DNA from: Pollenia angustigena
Lineage: Eukaryota; Arthropoda; Insecta; Diptera; Polleniidae
Assembly: GCA_930367215.1 (NCBI GenBank)
Contig: OV884056.1
Location: 197,697,310 to 197,761,309, forward strand
Reading direction: 5' to 3'
Length of the DNA: 64,000 nucleotides
Within the stretch, counting starts at the first letter, position 1. The number at the start of each line of letters is the position of its first letter. The translations under genes and the position numbers were made by a program. The notes beneath the pieces were generated by a model, which was not told the DNA's origin, did not search any database, and worked only from the letters and a program-made list of their open reading frames with translations. Positions 24,618 through 35,678 of the stretch are shown piece by piece.

Positions 24618-25010
24618 ATATATAAAATATTTAAGTAAAACAATAACACAATAAAGACTTTATTATAAAGTTAATACGTAAAAAATTTTGTATTAACAAA
24701 AAGAAGTAAAAAAATAACATTTAATTTTTGCCACTATTAAAAAAAAATTATTTTCAATACTGCCCAGCGGGAAAACTCAGAAGACCTTCTTACTGCAGGC
24801 CTTTTTAAAGGCCTGCTTAAAAAATTTTTTGATTTAATTACTATTCTTACGTAACTGCAAAAGAATGCCTCATAGAAGGCCTCCACACTCGCTTCTATGA
24901 TAAGCGAGAAAAGAAGGAGTAACACTTTTTGTTTTATTTTTTGCACAAGCAAAAGCAAAAGAACTCAGATCCCTTTACAACAACAAAGTAACATATGTGG
25001 TAAATCAATT

Positions 25011-26261
25011 CCCAGCGGGAAAATGAGGAATTGATTACATAAATAATTAAAAAAATAATGCATTATTTTCGAAAGAATAATAATGCATTCATTGGAATCG
25101 AGAAGGTAATTTCATCAGACACAAAATTTAAGCACTGATTACCACGTATATTCCCACATTTGCAGAACAAGGAATGTATTGTTTCTGTTAGTAACAATTA
25201 TTCGTGTTTTTGCTTTACATACATATTTCCTTAATAAAAATCCGTTATTTTTTTGCTGCCTTTATGTCGCCTACTTATAATTTTTATTTTAGTCGCAGTT
25301 TGTGTTAGAAAGCGTACGGTCAAAGCACAAATTATATGTCTGTGGGTCAAAGTTATTTAAAGTAAACAGGTATTAAAAAATGTATTCCAAACGGCATTGG
25401 AGAAGACTTTTATTATAAGACTTTTGAATAATATAATTTATTCCAAAGAATGAATTATTTAATTCATTCGCAGGATACATTAAAATAATGTATTACAATC
25501 CTAGGACATGGTCTGTGTTAAGAATAATGAATTCTGGAATCAAATATCATACAAGATATGTAACACTCAGTTTAGATGAGGGCTTTTACGACGTCGCTTT
25601 GTCGACGTCTCTTTTAGTTTGTTGGTGAGCGGTGTAGAAAAGAAAGAGGGGTTAACAAAATGACTCGTTTTGTATTTTGCATGTCGTTTTTTACATTTCT
25701 CTTTTAACTTTTTCTGTTTACGTTTTATTATTTTTCTTACTTTGAAGTGTGTGGTTGAAAATACAGTGAGACCTCGATTATCGATAATAGACGGGATCGG
25801 CAGAATTCTTGATTATTTATTTTTTTTGGTGTGTTTCTTATTTTATGTAAATATATAACGTTTTATTATGTAAACATGAGGAAAAAAGTAAATTTGGCAG
25901 AACATGCTTCCACACCGTTAAGATATTCTCTTTCTTCGTTTATTTAAATTTCTTTTGATTGTTCAAAATTTAACGAAAAAAAGATAATTTGTTTATAATT
26001 TCGGATAATAGAGGCAATTTAAATCAGTGCAAAAAATGTTTGTTTTCCATTTTATTGAAGCTGCCGGTTAATCGAATGACGGGTAATCAAGGCCATACTG
26101 TAAATAAAAAAAGACATGCAACCAAAAATCATCGTATGAACGCAAAGAGATTTTGGAAGTTGCTTTAAAAGGGAATCAAGATAAAACGACGTCGTAAAAG
26201 CCCTCATGTGAATTGAGTGTATTACTTTCTCGATTCCTATTAATTCCATTTTCCCGCTGGG
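25011..26261. mobile_element. inner CCCAGCGGGAAAA element with long imperfect TIRs
   Basis: The ends are CCCAGCGGGAAAATGAGGAA and the inverse ending 26261. Further in, both sides carry GGAATCGAGAA and, at 25576 and 26207, an inverted ATGAGGGCTTTTACGACGTC. It may be one element with long discontinuous TIRs or a 632-bp MITE (25576-26207) inside another. A pogo-like MITE (25764-26100) is nested in it. No target duplication was identified. Confidence 0.6.
25764..26100. mobile_element. pogo/Tigger-like MITE with TA duplication
   Basis: TA-CAGTGAGACCTCGATTATCG on the left and, on the other strand, TA-CAGTATGGCCTTGATTACCC on the right. The CAGT start, CCTCGATTA-type core and TA flanks are typical of Tc1/mariner pogo-group ends. 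It is 337 bp and non-coding; the 62-codon ORF at 25670 overlaps the end by chance. Confidence 0.75.
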
Positions 26262-26858
26262 TTTAGTTGAAAAGAGAAAGAGTAAAATTTTTTATTTTGT
26301 TTTTTTCGCCAAAGCGAAAGAATTCAGATCCCGTTATAAAAACAAAGTAACAAAGTAGGTGCATATTAAAATACAAAATAAAAACAATAATGTTTATAAT
26401 TTTTGTTGAGTTTTTTTCATAAAGGAAAAGCTTAAAAGTTTTATTTTACTATAAACTTTTATTTGCAATTTTTTTTACAATATTTAGCAAATTTGATTAT
26501 TTCAATAAAAAAATAGGTATCACATGTTTTATTAAACTACAATAAGCTTAATAAAATATATAAACATACGTTTGTAAAATAGGTATTCATATATAAAAAG
26601 TTAAATAACAAGATAACCTTTTTGCTAAGGCCTTTTGACAGTCATTCTCTGGAAAGCCTTCTAAGAGCCATTTATTTGAAGGCCTTTAAGAAGCTCTGGG
26701 GAAGAAAGGAAAGCGGAAGGCCTTCTCCGCAATGGAGCGAGAAGGCCTTGTTTATCCAAAAGAAGGGGTACAGAGGCCTTCTAGAAGGCCTCCGTACTCC
26801 TTCTTTTTCCCGCTGGGTGTCCTCGAGCTTGAAGTAAACGCATTTTTATTTATAGGTA

Positions 26859-27187
26859 CAGGTAACCCTCGATTTACGCGGTCTGTTGGGACCGAAGAAA
26901 GCACGTGTAAATCATATTCGCGTAAAACAAAGTTCAGGACTGGTACAAATTCCGTTTATGGGACCAGCAATTTAACATACCGCGTAAATCAAAACATGAG
27001 ATACATACAAAATTTCAGTCAGAACAAAAATAAAAACTGACATATTAAGAAAATAATCTAAAAGAAGTGTCAAAAGAAAAAGTGTAAATTATAATAAAGT
27101 AATCCAATTGAAAAAAAGAAATTTTTATGAGTAATTAATTTGTTAATAACAATTTAGTGAGATTTTCGGCTATACGGTGTTTTTCTG
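26859..27187. mobile_element. probable pogo-like MITE (CAGGTAACCCTCGATTTACG)
   Basis: The left end TA-CAGGTAACCCTCGATTTACG is a typical pogo-group terminus. A right end CAGAAAAACACCGTATAGCC (reverse strand) followed by TA lies at 27187, giving 329 bp, close to the 337 bp of the neighbour at 25764. The two ends match each other only loosely, so the right boundary is tentative. An internal CCGCGTAAATC (26980) repeats the TIR core. Confidence 0.5.
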
Positions 27188-27189
27188 TA

Positions 27190-27927
27190 AACATTACAGT
27201 GATGTACAAAAAAATATTAAAAACAAAAGTAATTTTTTTTTTTTATTATCAAAATGAATAAAGTTTTTTTTTGTTGCTTAATTTAATTTCATTTCATTTG
27301 AGTAGGTATAAATTTTAAAATAGAAAAAAATACAATTTAACTTTAAATGGAACATATCCCCACAAAATACTGCTAAAATCCATATGTTACGTTTCCTCAC
27401 AACACAAGTAAATATCCGGCTGAAAGATCTTTCGACGATGGAGCACTAACATGTATGTAAGTCATTTTGTTTTTTTTCTATTTCCTAATCCAAATTTGTA
27501 TGTATGTATCTACCGTTAAAAATTATCAAGTAAAGACTAAAGTCAAATAAAATTTACTTTGTTTCGTTCGGTTAATAACATCAATTGCGTTAACATTGCT
27601 CTGTAAACGAAAAATGTTAAGTAATTGGTTAAACGATAAATACACATACAAACTTGGTTTCTATTTAAAGTATTAAAAAAATGGAATTTTCGTATCGAAA
27701 ATAAAAATATAATGAATTTAAGTGCAAAAACGTCGCGAAAATGTTAAGAATTAAATTTTTTATTAAAGAAAATGCATTTATTTATCTAATTATGTAACTG
27801 CAGTTCTTCTTCTTTTAATTCTTAAAATAAATATTTACAAAAGCAAAAAATGAATTTGCCGTGAACTTGCATGGAAATTTATCCACCACAATAAATCATT
27901 TTTAGCTCAATTGAGCTAGTGCTGTTA
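27190..27927. other. AT-rich intergenic stretch
   Basis: I see no gene, RNA or paired repeat here, only homopolymer runs of T and scattered stops in every frame. Confidence 0.5.
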
Positions 27928-28238
27928 AGTCTGAATTTACACGTTTCATCTTTTGATGCTCAACTTCTTTTCAATTCCCTTTTAAAAATGTCAATATAGT
28001 CACACGCAGCAATCGGTTTCAACTTTTTTCGGTTCAAAACAACAACAATTTTATTGACAGCAAATCAAATAGAAAAAGAAAAGCAAAAAATTACATGCAG
28101 CCATCGTTGTGCATATGCCAACGAATATAATCACAAAGCGTACTGACCGAGTACAGGCATCTCCGTACTTAGCCCCTTTCTTCATTCTTCTCTCACCTTA
28201 AAACATGAGAGTTGAGCATCAAAAGATGAAACGTGTGA
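27928..28238. mobile_element. MITE with TIR around CACGTTTCATCTTTTGATGC
   Basis: The left AGTCTGAATTTACACGTTTC and the right (reverse strand) GGCTGCTTTCACACGTTTCA run on through CATCTTTTGATGCTCAACT on both sides, giving about 37-base inverted repeats over 311 bp. The interior is non-coding. The outer motif resembles those of the MITEs at 40580 and 52305. Confidence 0.7.
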
Positions 28239-28545
28239 AAGCAGCCTAAGCGATTTTTTTTATTAAAACCAGAGTTCAGAGAAATTCAAATGTGAACGCT
28301 CATATTCAACCATTCTTGAATTTTTTCATAAATGAAAAATGGTAAATATGTAACTTTTTTTCACAGTCATGAATAAATTGTTAATATTTCGCCAAATTCA
28401 TTCATGTTTTTGAGGAAAAATCCAATTTTGCCTTTCTTCAGTCATGAAAAATGAGGAAAAAAAAAGTTTTAGAAACGATCCTCACTAGTAATGTTGTTGT
28501 TGCTTGACAGTTTGCATGACCACAGCTCGAAATGACTGTGTGTAT
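28239..28545. other. stretch with repeated TCATGAA/ATGAGGAAAAA motifs
   Basis: Several copies of CATGAAAAATGAGGAAAA-type words occur here and again at about 33110-33300, suggesting fragments of one dispersed repeat. I find no clear ends and no gene. Confidence 0.35.
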
Positions 28546-29557
28546 CAGCGTTACCGTTGTGATACTAAAGTATCAATTTGACCCTTTTTCGACGGTGTTG
28601 ATACCTTTTATGACCCTCTTTTTAAATTATACTTTTGTATCATTATCACCTATTTTGTGACACTTTTTGACCCTTTTTTGGAAATAGCTCTCACATTTTG
28701 TTTTTTGTCAACACTACGGAACAGAAGTGCTAAACAAATGTTTTCGAAATAAGCATTGCTTGATATGGAACAGGCTCAAAGTATAAAGTTACAATCCATG
28801 CTTTCTTCTCATTGATTTTTGATAGTAAAGTACAATTTCCCTAAAAGCAAACATAACTCATATAAATATTTGTTATTTTTTACGATGGTTTCTTTTCAAA
28901 ACAAAAATTTGTCATTTTATTAAAAATATGCAATTTGGTGTTTTGCTCTCTTAAAGAGTAGCATGTTTTATTCAAAAAAAATTCGCACTTAATAATGGCA
29001 AAAGGTATTGAACTTTTCGCCCCCTTTTGAATCGACAGTGTTGAGAGTGCCCTAACAGGCATGAAAACAAGAGGTAAAATTGCTAAATTAGCGAATATTC
29101 CCAAATATTTGGTAACAGCGGTATGAAAGCAAAGTCTCAAATTTATTAAAAATCGTAAAAGCTTAAAAAAATCTGACACTTACAGGAAAAAATCGCTTTA
29201 ATCGAGAAAATGGTTACAATTCGCGAACGATTGCAAAATTTAAAACAAACACTAAAATTTATTTGAGATCGCTAAATCGGAAAATTACATAAAAAGTATT
29301 AAAAAATTAGCTATAATGATAAAGAATAAACTTTTTGTCAGGTGTTAAAAACAGGACAGAGCATTCCATAAAAAAATTAAGTTTTTTGAGCTCTTCCTAC
29401 CTGAAATATTATTTTTTTTGTTTGCTTAAAAAAAAACCTTGGTCTTATTTTGTTAATTTAAATGGGAAATACTGCTGATAAAAAACTTGACCCTTTTTTT
29501 TATTGAAATACCCTTTTTTTGACCCCTTTTTCTGGAAAATTTCCAACGGTAACCCTG
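28546..29557 (-). mobile_element. hAT element with perfect 8-bp target duplication
   Basis: Ends CAGCGTTACCGTTG and, reverse strand, CAGGGTTACCGTTG. Flanks GTGTGTAT at 28538-28545 and 29558-29565 are identical, the 8-base signature of hAT. At 1012 bp it is a deletion derivative. The minus strand retains a weak trace of the hAT C-terminal region. Confidence 0.85.
28880..29179 (-). pseudogene. weak hAT transposase C-terminal remnant
   Basis: Minus-strand reading gives YLGIFANLAILPLVFMPVRA then LSTLSIQKGAKSS, which lines up loosely with the hAT dimerisation segment (Leu-Pro run, Glu-Arg-x-Phe-Ser, Lys-Thr-x-x-Arg). The Glu-Arg is changed and the flanks are not alignable. The position inside a TSD-flanked hAT element makes the reading plausible. 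It is not functional. Confidence 0.4.
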
Positions 29558-29591
29558 GTGTGTATTTGTTTGTGTAAAATATTTTTGGTAT

Positions 29592-30017
29592 CCCTGCAAA
29601 TAAAATTGGACCACCTGACCCATTTTGATAAAATGGACTACTCCATGGACTAGTCCGATGTAATGCAAGCATGGACCATGCCATTGTTAAAAAGTGTTTG
29701 TAGTGAGACGACATGTCTTCGTTTTTTAACGACATGCTTTCGTGTTTAAACGACTTCAAAACTAATCCTCTTGAGTATACCATGGAGTAGTTTTAAAACT
29801 ACTCCTTACTGGTCCAAAGGTGGGTTATATACCATGGAGTAGTTTTAAAACTACTCCTTAGTGGTCCAAAGGTGGGTTATATGGTCCTCTCCTAGGACAT
29901 CGTAATGTTAAATAGACCAGGTTTTTTCCATACGTTTGGGTTACTTGTGGACTAGTCCTGGTCCCTTGTGGACTACTCTTTACACGCGTGTTTGGACTGG
30001 TCCTATTATTTGCAGGG
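29592..30017. mobile_element. 426-bp MITE, CCCTGCAAATA ends, copy 1
   Basis: Ends CCCTGCAAATAAAATTGGAC and, reverse strand, CCCTGCAAATAATAGGACCA. Flanking bases are AT on both sides, consistent with a 2-bp duplication. The interior has a twofold ~53-bp tandem with the palindrome GGAGTAGTTTTAAAACTACT (plus CC) and many GGACTAGTCC or GGTCC words. The near-identical twin is 31690-32115. The long minus-strand ORF (29445-29783) is chance. Confidence 0.8.
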
Positions 30018-30969
30018 ATAGGCAACCAGCCGAAGTGTCTGTTGGATTTTTTGTAAGAAAACATTATTGAAAAAAAATTAAAAGAACTGCACATATCGTC
30101 CGTCATCTTGAATGCAGAATAATGTAACATCACATTTCATAATTTTACATGCAAAGCAGACAACTTTGTAAAATGTTTATGAGATTTATAAGCAATTTTA
30201 TATATTTCAGCTAAAAATGCGATTATTATTATTTTTTATGTTGTGTATGTTGCGTTATATAAATTTGTAATTTTCAGAAACAAAAAGACGTATCATCAAC
30301 GAAAGTATACATATTAGTATTAAGTAAAACAAACATTTAAAATATTAAATAATTAAATATTTGTGTTAAATTACCGGAAAAATAGGATATATACATACCT
30401 ATGATAATTTTTTATTGATGTTTTTACTAATAAGTAGTGGTTTAAATTGGAAAATGTATCTTAATTTAATTTAGCTATGATTTGATTTTAAAAAGCCATA
30501 TTTTTCATTCTAATTAAAAAGTAAAATTATTTTTTTTACAATGAACAAATTTAGCAAATAAAAATTTGACTCATATAACATAACATGTATATATCGAATT
30601 ATTTCAAAAGAACTCCGTATCGCATTCTAACAACGCTATGTACGTTGCAAAAAGTAAATTTTAATTAGATGATTTCTGAAAAATAATAAGAAGAAGGAAA
30701 GCGTAATGTTAATAGCATATTAAATGTTGGACAAAGTAGTACTTCTCCAAAGAAAGATATGATTACAATTTAATAATTCTAAAGGATTAACACAAAATAA
30801 AGCTAAACAGTCTATATTCCACTACTTTATAAAAAAATAAAAAAGGCAATTATTCCAAAATTAAGAATAACTGTCTTTTTCAGGATATTGATGAAGGGCC
30901 ACTTGGAAGAATGCAATCCTAATAAAAAACAGATTATTTTAAATAAACTAATAAAAATATTTCTTTTGA
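30018..30969. other. AT-rich intergenic stretch
   Basis: Nothing recognisable; all six frames are closed and no repeat partner was noticed within the window. Confidence 0.5.
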
Positions 30970-31140
30970 ATAATTAGTATTGTGGTTTTTTTTTTGTCGA
31001 ACTATTTTTGGGTTTTTAATCCAAATTTTAATATTTTTAATCAAGCTTAAGTTCATCAAATTAAATTTTTCATTAAATTATTATTATAAAGAAAGGAATT
31101 TTACAACATAAAAATTATCAATAACAATTTTAACTCATAA
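30970..31140 (-). repeat. diverged fragment of the 564-bp SINE-like unit
   Basis: AATTAGTATTGTGGTT through AAGCTTAAGTTCATC and GAAAGGAATTTTACAACAT matches unit positions about 430-600 of the left array with many substitutions. It lacks the tRNA-like head, so it is a body fragment. Confidence 0.7.
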
Positions 31141-31689
31141 GGATACTATCATAATAATGATGACAGTCTGATGGAAACAAAAATCTGAGGACCTGCAGAT
31201 GTTGCCATTTATTCTTAGAAATTTAAAGCGTTTGGAAGTGCAATGGGGTAGGCTTCAAAATTTCAAAATTTCTGACAGTCCTATATGGAGACGGCTTTTA
31301 TCATTTTACAGCACTTTTATTACTTTTTCTTCTGCAATAATTTTTAGTCTGATCACTAATTCCACTAACACCCTGGTAACAGTTATAAAACAAATTACCC
31401 AGTTTTGACTTTTAAAGATATTAATGTGTTCTTATAAAAAGAATTAAAAACTTTGCTAATTTTTTTCTTGAGTGTGATTATACATTATGTTGTTAAAAAA
31501 AAATTATATTTTTATGAAACCTAATTTTTAATTTTGTAATTAACTTGGATATTTTTTTAGGTAGCAGTTTAAAATTTTATAAAAATATTTGATGTGAATC
31601 GTAATCAACAAAAAAATTCAATTTAAAATTTTCTAATAATTTTTAACCTAACGATATGTTTTTTGTTTGTGTAAACAATTCTTTGGTTA
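31141..31689. other. AT-rich intergenic stretch
   Basis: No gene is seen; a 69-codon ORF (31199-31408) has no recognisable motif. The last 30 bases (TTTGTTTGTGTAAA) resemble the sequence just left of the MITE at 29592. Confidence 0.4.
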
Positions 31690-32115
31690 CCCTGCAAATA
31701 AAATTGGACCACCTGACCCATTTTGATAAAATGGACTACTCCATGGACTAGTCCGATGTAATGCAAGCATGGACCATGCCATTGTTAAAAAGTGTTTGTA
31801 GTGAGACGACATGTCTTCGTTTTTTAACGACATGCTTTCGTGTTTAAACGACTTCAAAACTAATCCTCTTGAGTATACCATGGAGTAGTTTTAAAACTAC
31901 TCCTTACTGGTCCAAAGGTGGGTTATATACCATGGAGTAGTTTTAAAACTACTCCTTAGTGGTCCAAAGGTGGGTTATATGGTCCTCTCCTAGGACATCG
32001 TAATGTTAAATAGACCAGGTTTTTTCCATACGTTTGGGTTACTTGTGAACTAGTCCTGGTCCCTTGTGGACTACTCTTTACACGCGTGTTTGGACTGGTC
32101 CTATTATTTGCAGGG
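31690..32115. mobile_element. 426-bp MITE, CCCTGCAAATA ends, copy 2
   Basis: The same length and almost the same sequence as 29592-30017; the one substitution I noticed is GTGAACTAG for GTGGACTAG. The flanks are TA on both sides. The two copies are in the same orientation 1.67 kb apart. Confidence 0.8.
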
Positions 32116-32679
32116 TACTTTAAAAAGGGTCACTTTTTCTTTCGTTAAAAAGACGTACTTTTATGCAGAAATTATTGAGAAAAAAATAGACACAAGAAGT
32201 TGTTGGTATTTTGTGTTTGTAAAAATATTTTGGTTTCTGTTCCAATCGCGACGATGGATTTTTATTGCTGAAAACAGTTTTCTTACGTAGGTAAAGTTAT
32301 AAGGAAAACACTAACAAAGTCTTGTTTCGCCACAAGCAAAGCGACAGTAAGTATGGTTGATGAGTAAAAAAATTTGTTTTATTGTTGCATTAATGCAATT
32401 TTATTGTTTCGCGCCAAATTATGCCAGTTATTGTAAATCCAATGTAGTGTTTTCAATACCGTTGCGCTTCTACCACAAACAAAATTTTTTTCACGAGACC
32501 AAATACGTGACTTCAGTTCTTGCAGGTAGTAATTTTTTTTTTAAATTTTTTTGCCTTTATGTCTTTTAAACGAAAAAAACAGACCCTTTTAGAGGCATCA
32601 TAAAATAAAAAAAAAACACATTTTAGTTTACCAGCCAACAAATAATTTTACAAGACACAAACAGGCTATCGTGCTGCTT
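32116..32679. other. AT-rich stretch, unrecognised
   Basis: Two short ORFs (32066-32290, overlapping the MITE, and 32357-32569) are open by chance and show no family motif. No repeat structure is evident. Confidence 0.4.
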
Positions 32680-33083
32680 AGCGGGAAAAATTGCGAGGGC
32701 TTTGACTTTTCAGGCATTATAGAAGGTTTACAACTAGATTTTCAATAAACTTTTACTTATTCCGCTCTGCCTTCTTCGAAAAGGGGTTTTAGAATGGGTT
32801 TTATATTTTACAAATTCAAATTAACTTTTCTGAGATAAGGCTTGTCGAAATAGTTTTATTAGCAGTAATGTTGGAATGTGTAGCAAGTTTAGTTATTAAT
32901 TTACTAACTTCGCGTTATTAGCAACAACAATTTGCGACCTTAGGACAACAAGGATCTATATGCACCTAAACAACGTCTAAGATAGAACCTTGTTGTTCTA
33001 ATACAGTTGGAATGCGACTGGAAAACTTAATATTGGTAAAAAAGGCCTTCTTTAAGGCCTCTTTACAACTTCATTTTCCCGCT
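32680..33083. mobile_element. AGCGGGAAAA-ended element with AAGGCCT subterminal repeats
   Basis: AGCGGGAAAAATTGCGAGGG at 32680 and the reverse complement AGCGGGAAAATGAAGTTGTA ending at 33083 bracket 404 bp. GGCCTTC/AAGGCCT near 33044-33062 link it to the 24763 and 25011 elements. The outer CCC of those elements is absent, so termini may be eroded. Confidence 0.6.
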
Positions 33084-33611
33084 GTTAATGGTCAGGCAAA
33101 TCGCGTTTTTTTCATTATGAGGAATTTGAATGTGAATTTTTTTAAATTTTTCATATCTGACAAATTCATATATGAATTTTTTTGTTTGCTCATTTTTCAT
33201 GAATGAGGAAATTAAAAATATTTTTTTTCCTCACCCTCATGAATGTGAAGAAGCAGTTCAATTTAAAATTTTTCACGCTCGCTCATGACTGAAAAATGAG
33301 CGAGCGTTTCGGTACTCTGATTAAAACTATACATAAAAACAAATTGCCTTCATAATACGTTTTAAATGAAACAAAAGAAATTTATTTTATTTTGGTAAAG
33401 TAATTACTTTACTAAATTTAATTAAGCTTAAAATAAAAATCGGGTTTCTAAATGGATTTTAAGTAAATTTTTTCCCCGACTGATTTTGTGTTTTAAAATG
33501 TTTTTTTAAATAAAAAAAAAAATCTAAAAATTTTGGGGATCCGGGATCGAACCCTGCAGATGACCTAATTTAATTTAACTATTTTTTTCATTTCTTTTTA
33601 TTATTTTATAT
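33084..33611. other. AT-rich stretch with a lone B-box-like word
   Basis: Contains further CATGAATGAGGAA-type words like 28239-28545. On the minus strand GGTTCGATCCCGGATCCCCA ends near 33534 and resembles the 3' part of a tRNA-derived SINE, but no A box accompanies it. Confidence 0.3.
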
Positions 33612-33783
33612 TTATTATCAAAGTAATTTTTGGGAATACAAAATTTTAATTGAAAAGATTTTGTTATTCGTGATTAATTATTTAGAAATGCGCATAGGAA
33701 TAGCTTATCCCATCAACAATAAATTTCAGTGTTTTTATCGGGAATAAAAATTTTGTATTCCCAAAAATTACTTTGATAATAAA
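33612..33783. mobile_element. foldback repeat, ~37-bp arms
   Basis: TTATTATCAAAGTAATTTTT through GGGAATACAAAATTTT is matched in reverse at 33746-33783. The central sequence (AAATGCGCATAGGAATAGCT through TTTCAGTG) recurs directly at 34115-34175, followed by the inverse of GAAAAGATTTTGTTATTCGT at about 34180, so a larger rearranged foldback family spans 33585-34230. Confidence 0.6.
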
Positions 33784-34330
33784 CAGGCAAGTTCACGGCT
33801 TAAAAAAACTAAAACTGGCAACCCTTTATTATTTAAAGCAGGTTGTTTTTGTTTTTAATTTGTTTGTTCTTAACCTACTTACAACTACAATTAATGTTGG
33901 AAGAATTTCAACCAATTGTAGTGGGGAATGTAAGAAAAGATAAACTCACTGTTTATTGTTGATGTTTTTGTTTAAACTTTGATATTATTACAAGTAGAAC
34001 TGTTGCTATAAGTCTTATACGTTTAATTTGTTTTATTTGGTTTAATATCTTTAGTTTTTCTAAAATCTTTATGGATGAAGTTTCCTGATGATCTGGCCTA
34101 AGCAACCAGTGAAATGCGCATAGGAATAGCTTATCCCAACAACAATAAATTTCAGTGTTTTTATCAAGAATAAAAATTATGAATTAAGCACGAATAACAA
34201 AATCTTTTAAATTTTATATTTATTTCATTATTTGTTGGCAGCCGAGTTGGATACCTACCCTACAAGGAATGGAATACCGAAACTAAAAAAAAAAAATTTT
34301 TACTTACACACTTGCAAAAATTTTACATTA

Positions 34331-34368
34331 GTTGTACCACTCTGACATATATGTTAGAGTAGAACAAC
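34331..34368. other. 38-bp imperfect palindrome
   Basis: GTTGTACCACTCTGACATA followed by its near-inverse TATGTTAGAGTAGAACAAC could form a 19-bp hairpin arm with a few mismatches and no loop. It may be a binding palindrome or a remnant of tiny TIRs. Confidence 0.5.
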
Positions 34369-34739
34369 TGAAAACACCACAAAAATGCCAATTTTTTTTA
34401 ATTTTTGTTATACATACGCTTTACTGGCTAATATTTGTGAAAATTTGTGAATTGTTTAAATTAAATACTGCAAAATATTTTAATAATTTTTAAATTATTA
34501 AAATAAATAAAGAAAATCCAACACGGCAAACGTTTCGAATGGATACAATATGTAGCAGAATTGTACAATGATATTTAAAAACAGTTAAATGGTGTTTGAT
34601 CTAGCCAAACGTTTTGCAAAAACCAATAACTTTTTAATAAAACTATTGGTTACGAGCAACGTCTAATATTTAATAAAAAAAAACTGTTATCATCTGACGT
34701 TTATAAAAGGAGGAAAAACTGTTACGGTCCCTGTTTTAT

Positions 34740-35185
34740 TAAGCCTTTTTGCAATATTCCCATTCTTTAAATATTTCACTTGGTTTTTGCTTAAGCCAAC
34801 CTTTGGTTAACATTGATGCTATAGATCAGTGATAGCCACTCCATAGGCTCGCGAGTCAGTCAATAATCGTATTTTTCACACAGACACGGTCGGCGATTCA
34901 CATGTATACAACAACTTTGTTCGTTTCAAAACATCAGACTATTATCAGTCTCTGCGACCGCACACAAGCACATAATATCAGTGTGTGCGTGCGTTCGGGG
35001 CTTGGTTATCACTGCTATAGATTTAAACATATACTTAGGAATGATTCTAATGAAACTACAAGATATTCTGGTAGTGTATAGGATCATTCCTTAGTATATG
35101 TACTTATCTATAGCATCAATGTTAACCAAAGGTTGACTTAAGCAAAAACCAAGTGAAATATTGAAGTTGGGACTATTGCAAAAAA
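34740..35185. mobile_element. foldback element with nearly full-length arms
   Basis: TTGCAATATTCCCATTC through TTCACTTGGTTTTTGCTTAA and AACATTGATGCTATAGAT is matched in reverse at about 35091-35185; the inner part (CATATACTTAGGAATGAT versus its inverse near 35082) also pairs. Without the hAT insertion the element is almost one palindrome with a loop of about 30 bases. Confidence 0.75.
34827..35014. mobile_element. 188-bp hAT MITE inside the foldback
   Basis: Ends CAGTGATAGCCA and reverse CAGTGATAACCA, flanked by identical CTATAGAT at 34819-34826 and 35015-35022. It is GC-richer than its surroundings and non-coding. The 8-bp duplication assigns it to hAT and dates it after the foldback. Confidence 0.85.
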
Positions 35186-35368
35186 GCTTTATAAAATTTA
35201 AATTACCTCATAAGACAAAAAATAATTATTTATTTATTTAATTTATTTTGTAAAACGGACAAATATTGAATTTTATTTTAAATAAAAAACAAAAATATGT
35301 ATGAGAATTGAATAAAATGAATCGTGTTTTATTTAAGCTTAAAATTACGTCAACAGTGACGAATATAT

Positions 35369-35456
35369 GCATCAGTACTGACTAGTCAGCTGTGAGCGGT
35401 ATATACATCAGTAGTGACTAGTCAGCTGTGTCCGGTTTAGACATCAGTACTGATAT
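35369..35456. repeat. 37-bp minisatellite, about 2.4 copies
   Basis: Repeats start at about 35371, 35408 and 35445 with ATCAGTACTGACTAGTCAGC then a variable GTGAGCGG/GTGTCCGG part. Each holds the small palindrome CTGACTAGTCAG. Confidence 0.75.
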
Positions 35457-35678
35457 GTAAAGAGTATAAGAGTAAACAGCTCAGATATATGTTTTATCTA
35501 CCAAAAAATGCATAGGTTAAAGAAGAATGCAAAATCACACGTACACAAAAGTTTATGTAATTTTTTTCACGTTGGCCTTAAGAAAATGATAGAAACTTTG
35601 TTCTACGCTATGACCGATATCTGTATCAGCAATGTCGGTCATATGATAGGTCAAATGACCGTCACTATCCTTGTAGGG

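Larger units (their letters stand above)
24763..26817. mobile_element. composite element with CCCAGCGGGAAAA ends and AAGGCCT arrays
   Basis: CCCAGCGGGAAAA at 24763 is matched by its inverse ending at 26817. Both ends have clusters of AAGGCCT/AGGCCTTC (for example 24798-24822, 24881, 26629, 26683, 26717, 26742, 26774, 26786), as expected of subterminal transposase-binding repeats. A second element with the same ends (25011-26261) lies inside, and a ~90-base direct repeat (24905-25000 and 26268-26355) flanks it, so two related elements are nested or fused. No transposase is seen. Confidence 0.6.
34258..35678. mobile_element. CCCTACAAGGA-ended element, TA flanks
   Basis: CCCTACAAGGAATGG at 34258 and the inverse ending at 35678 (reverse strand CCCTACAAGGATAGTG) give short TIRs; TA abuts both ends. 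The 1421-bp interior holds a foldback (34740-35185) with a hAT insertion, an imperfect palindrome and a 37-bp minisatellite. No coding region is seen. Confidence 0.55.

Noticed and set aside
27928..28238. TTA/TAA flanks as a Harbinger target duplication
   Set aside because: Left flank is TTA and right is TAA, which are not direct copies, so the duplication is not supported.
29445..29783. 112-codon minus-strand ORF
   Set aside because: Runs from a hAT end into a MITE; the second MITE copy (31687-31881) keeps only the MITE part, so it is chance reading through mobile DNA.
32066..32569. Two short plus-strand ORFs as a possible small gene
   Set aside because: The first starts inside a MITE, the second has no promoter, splice or motif support.
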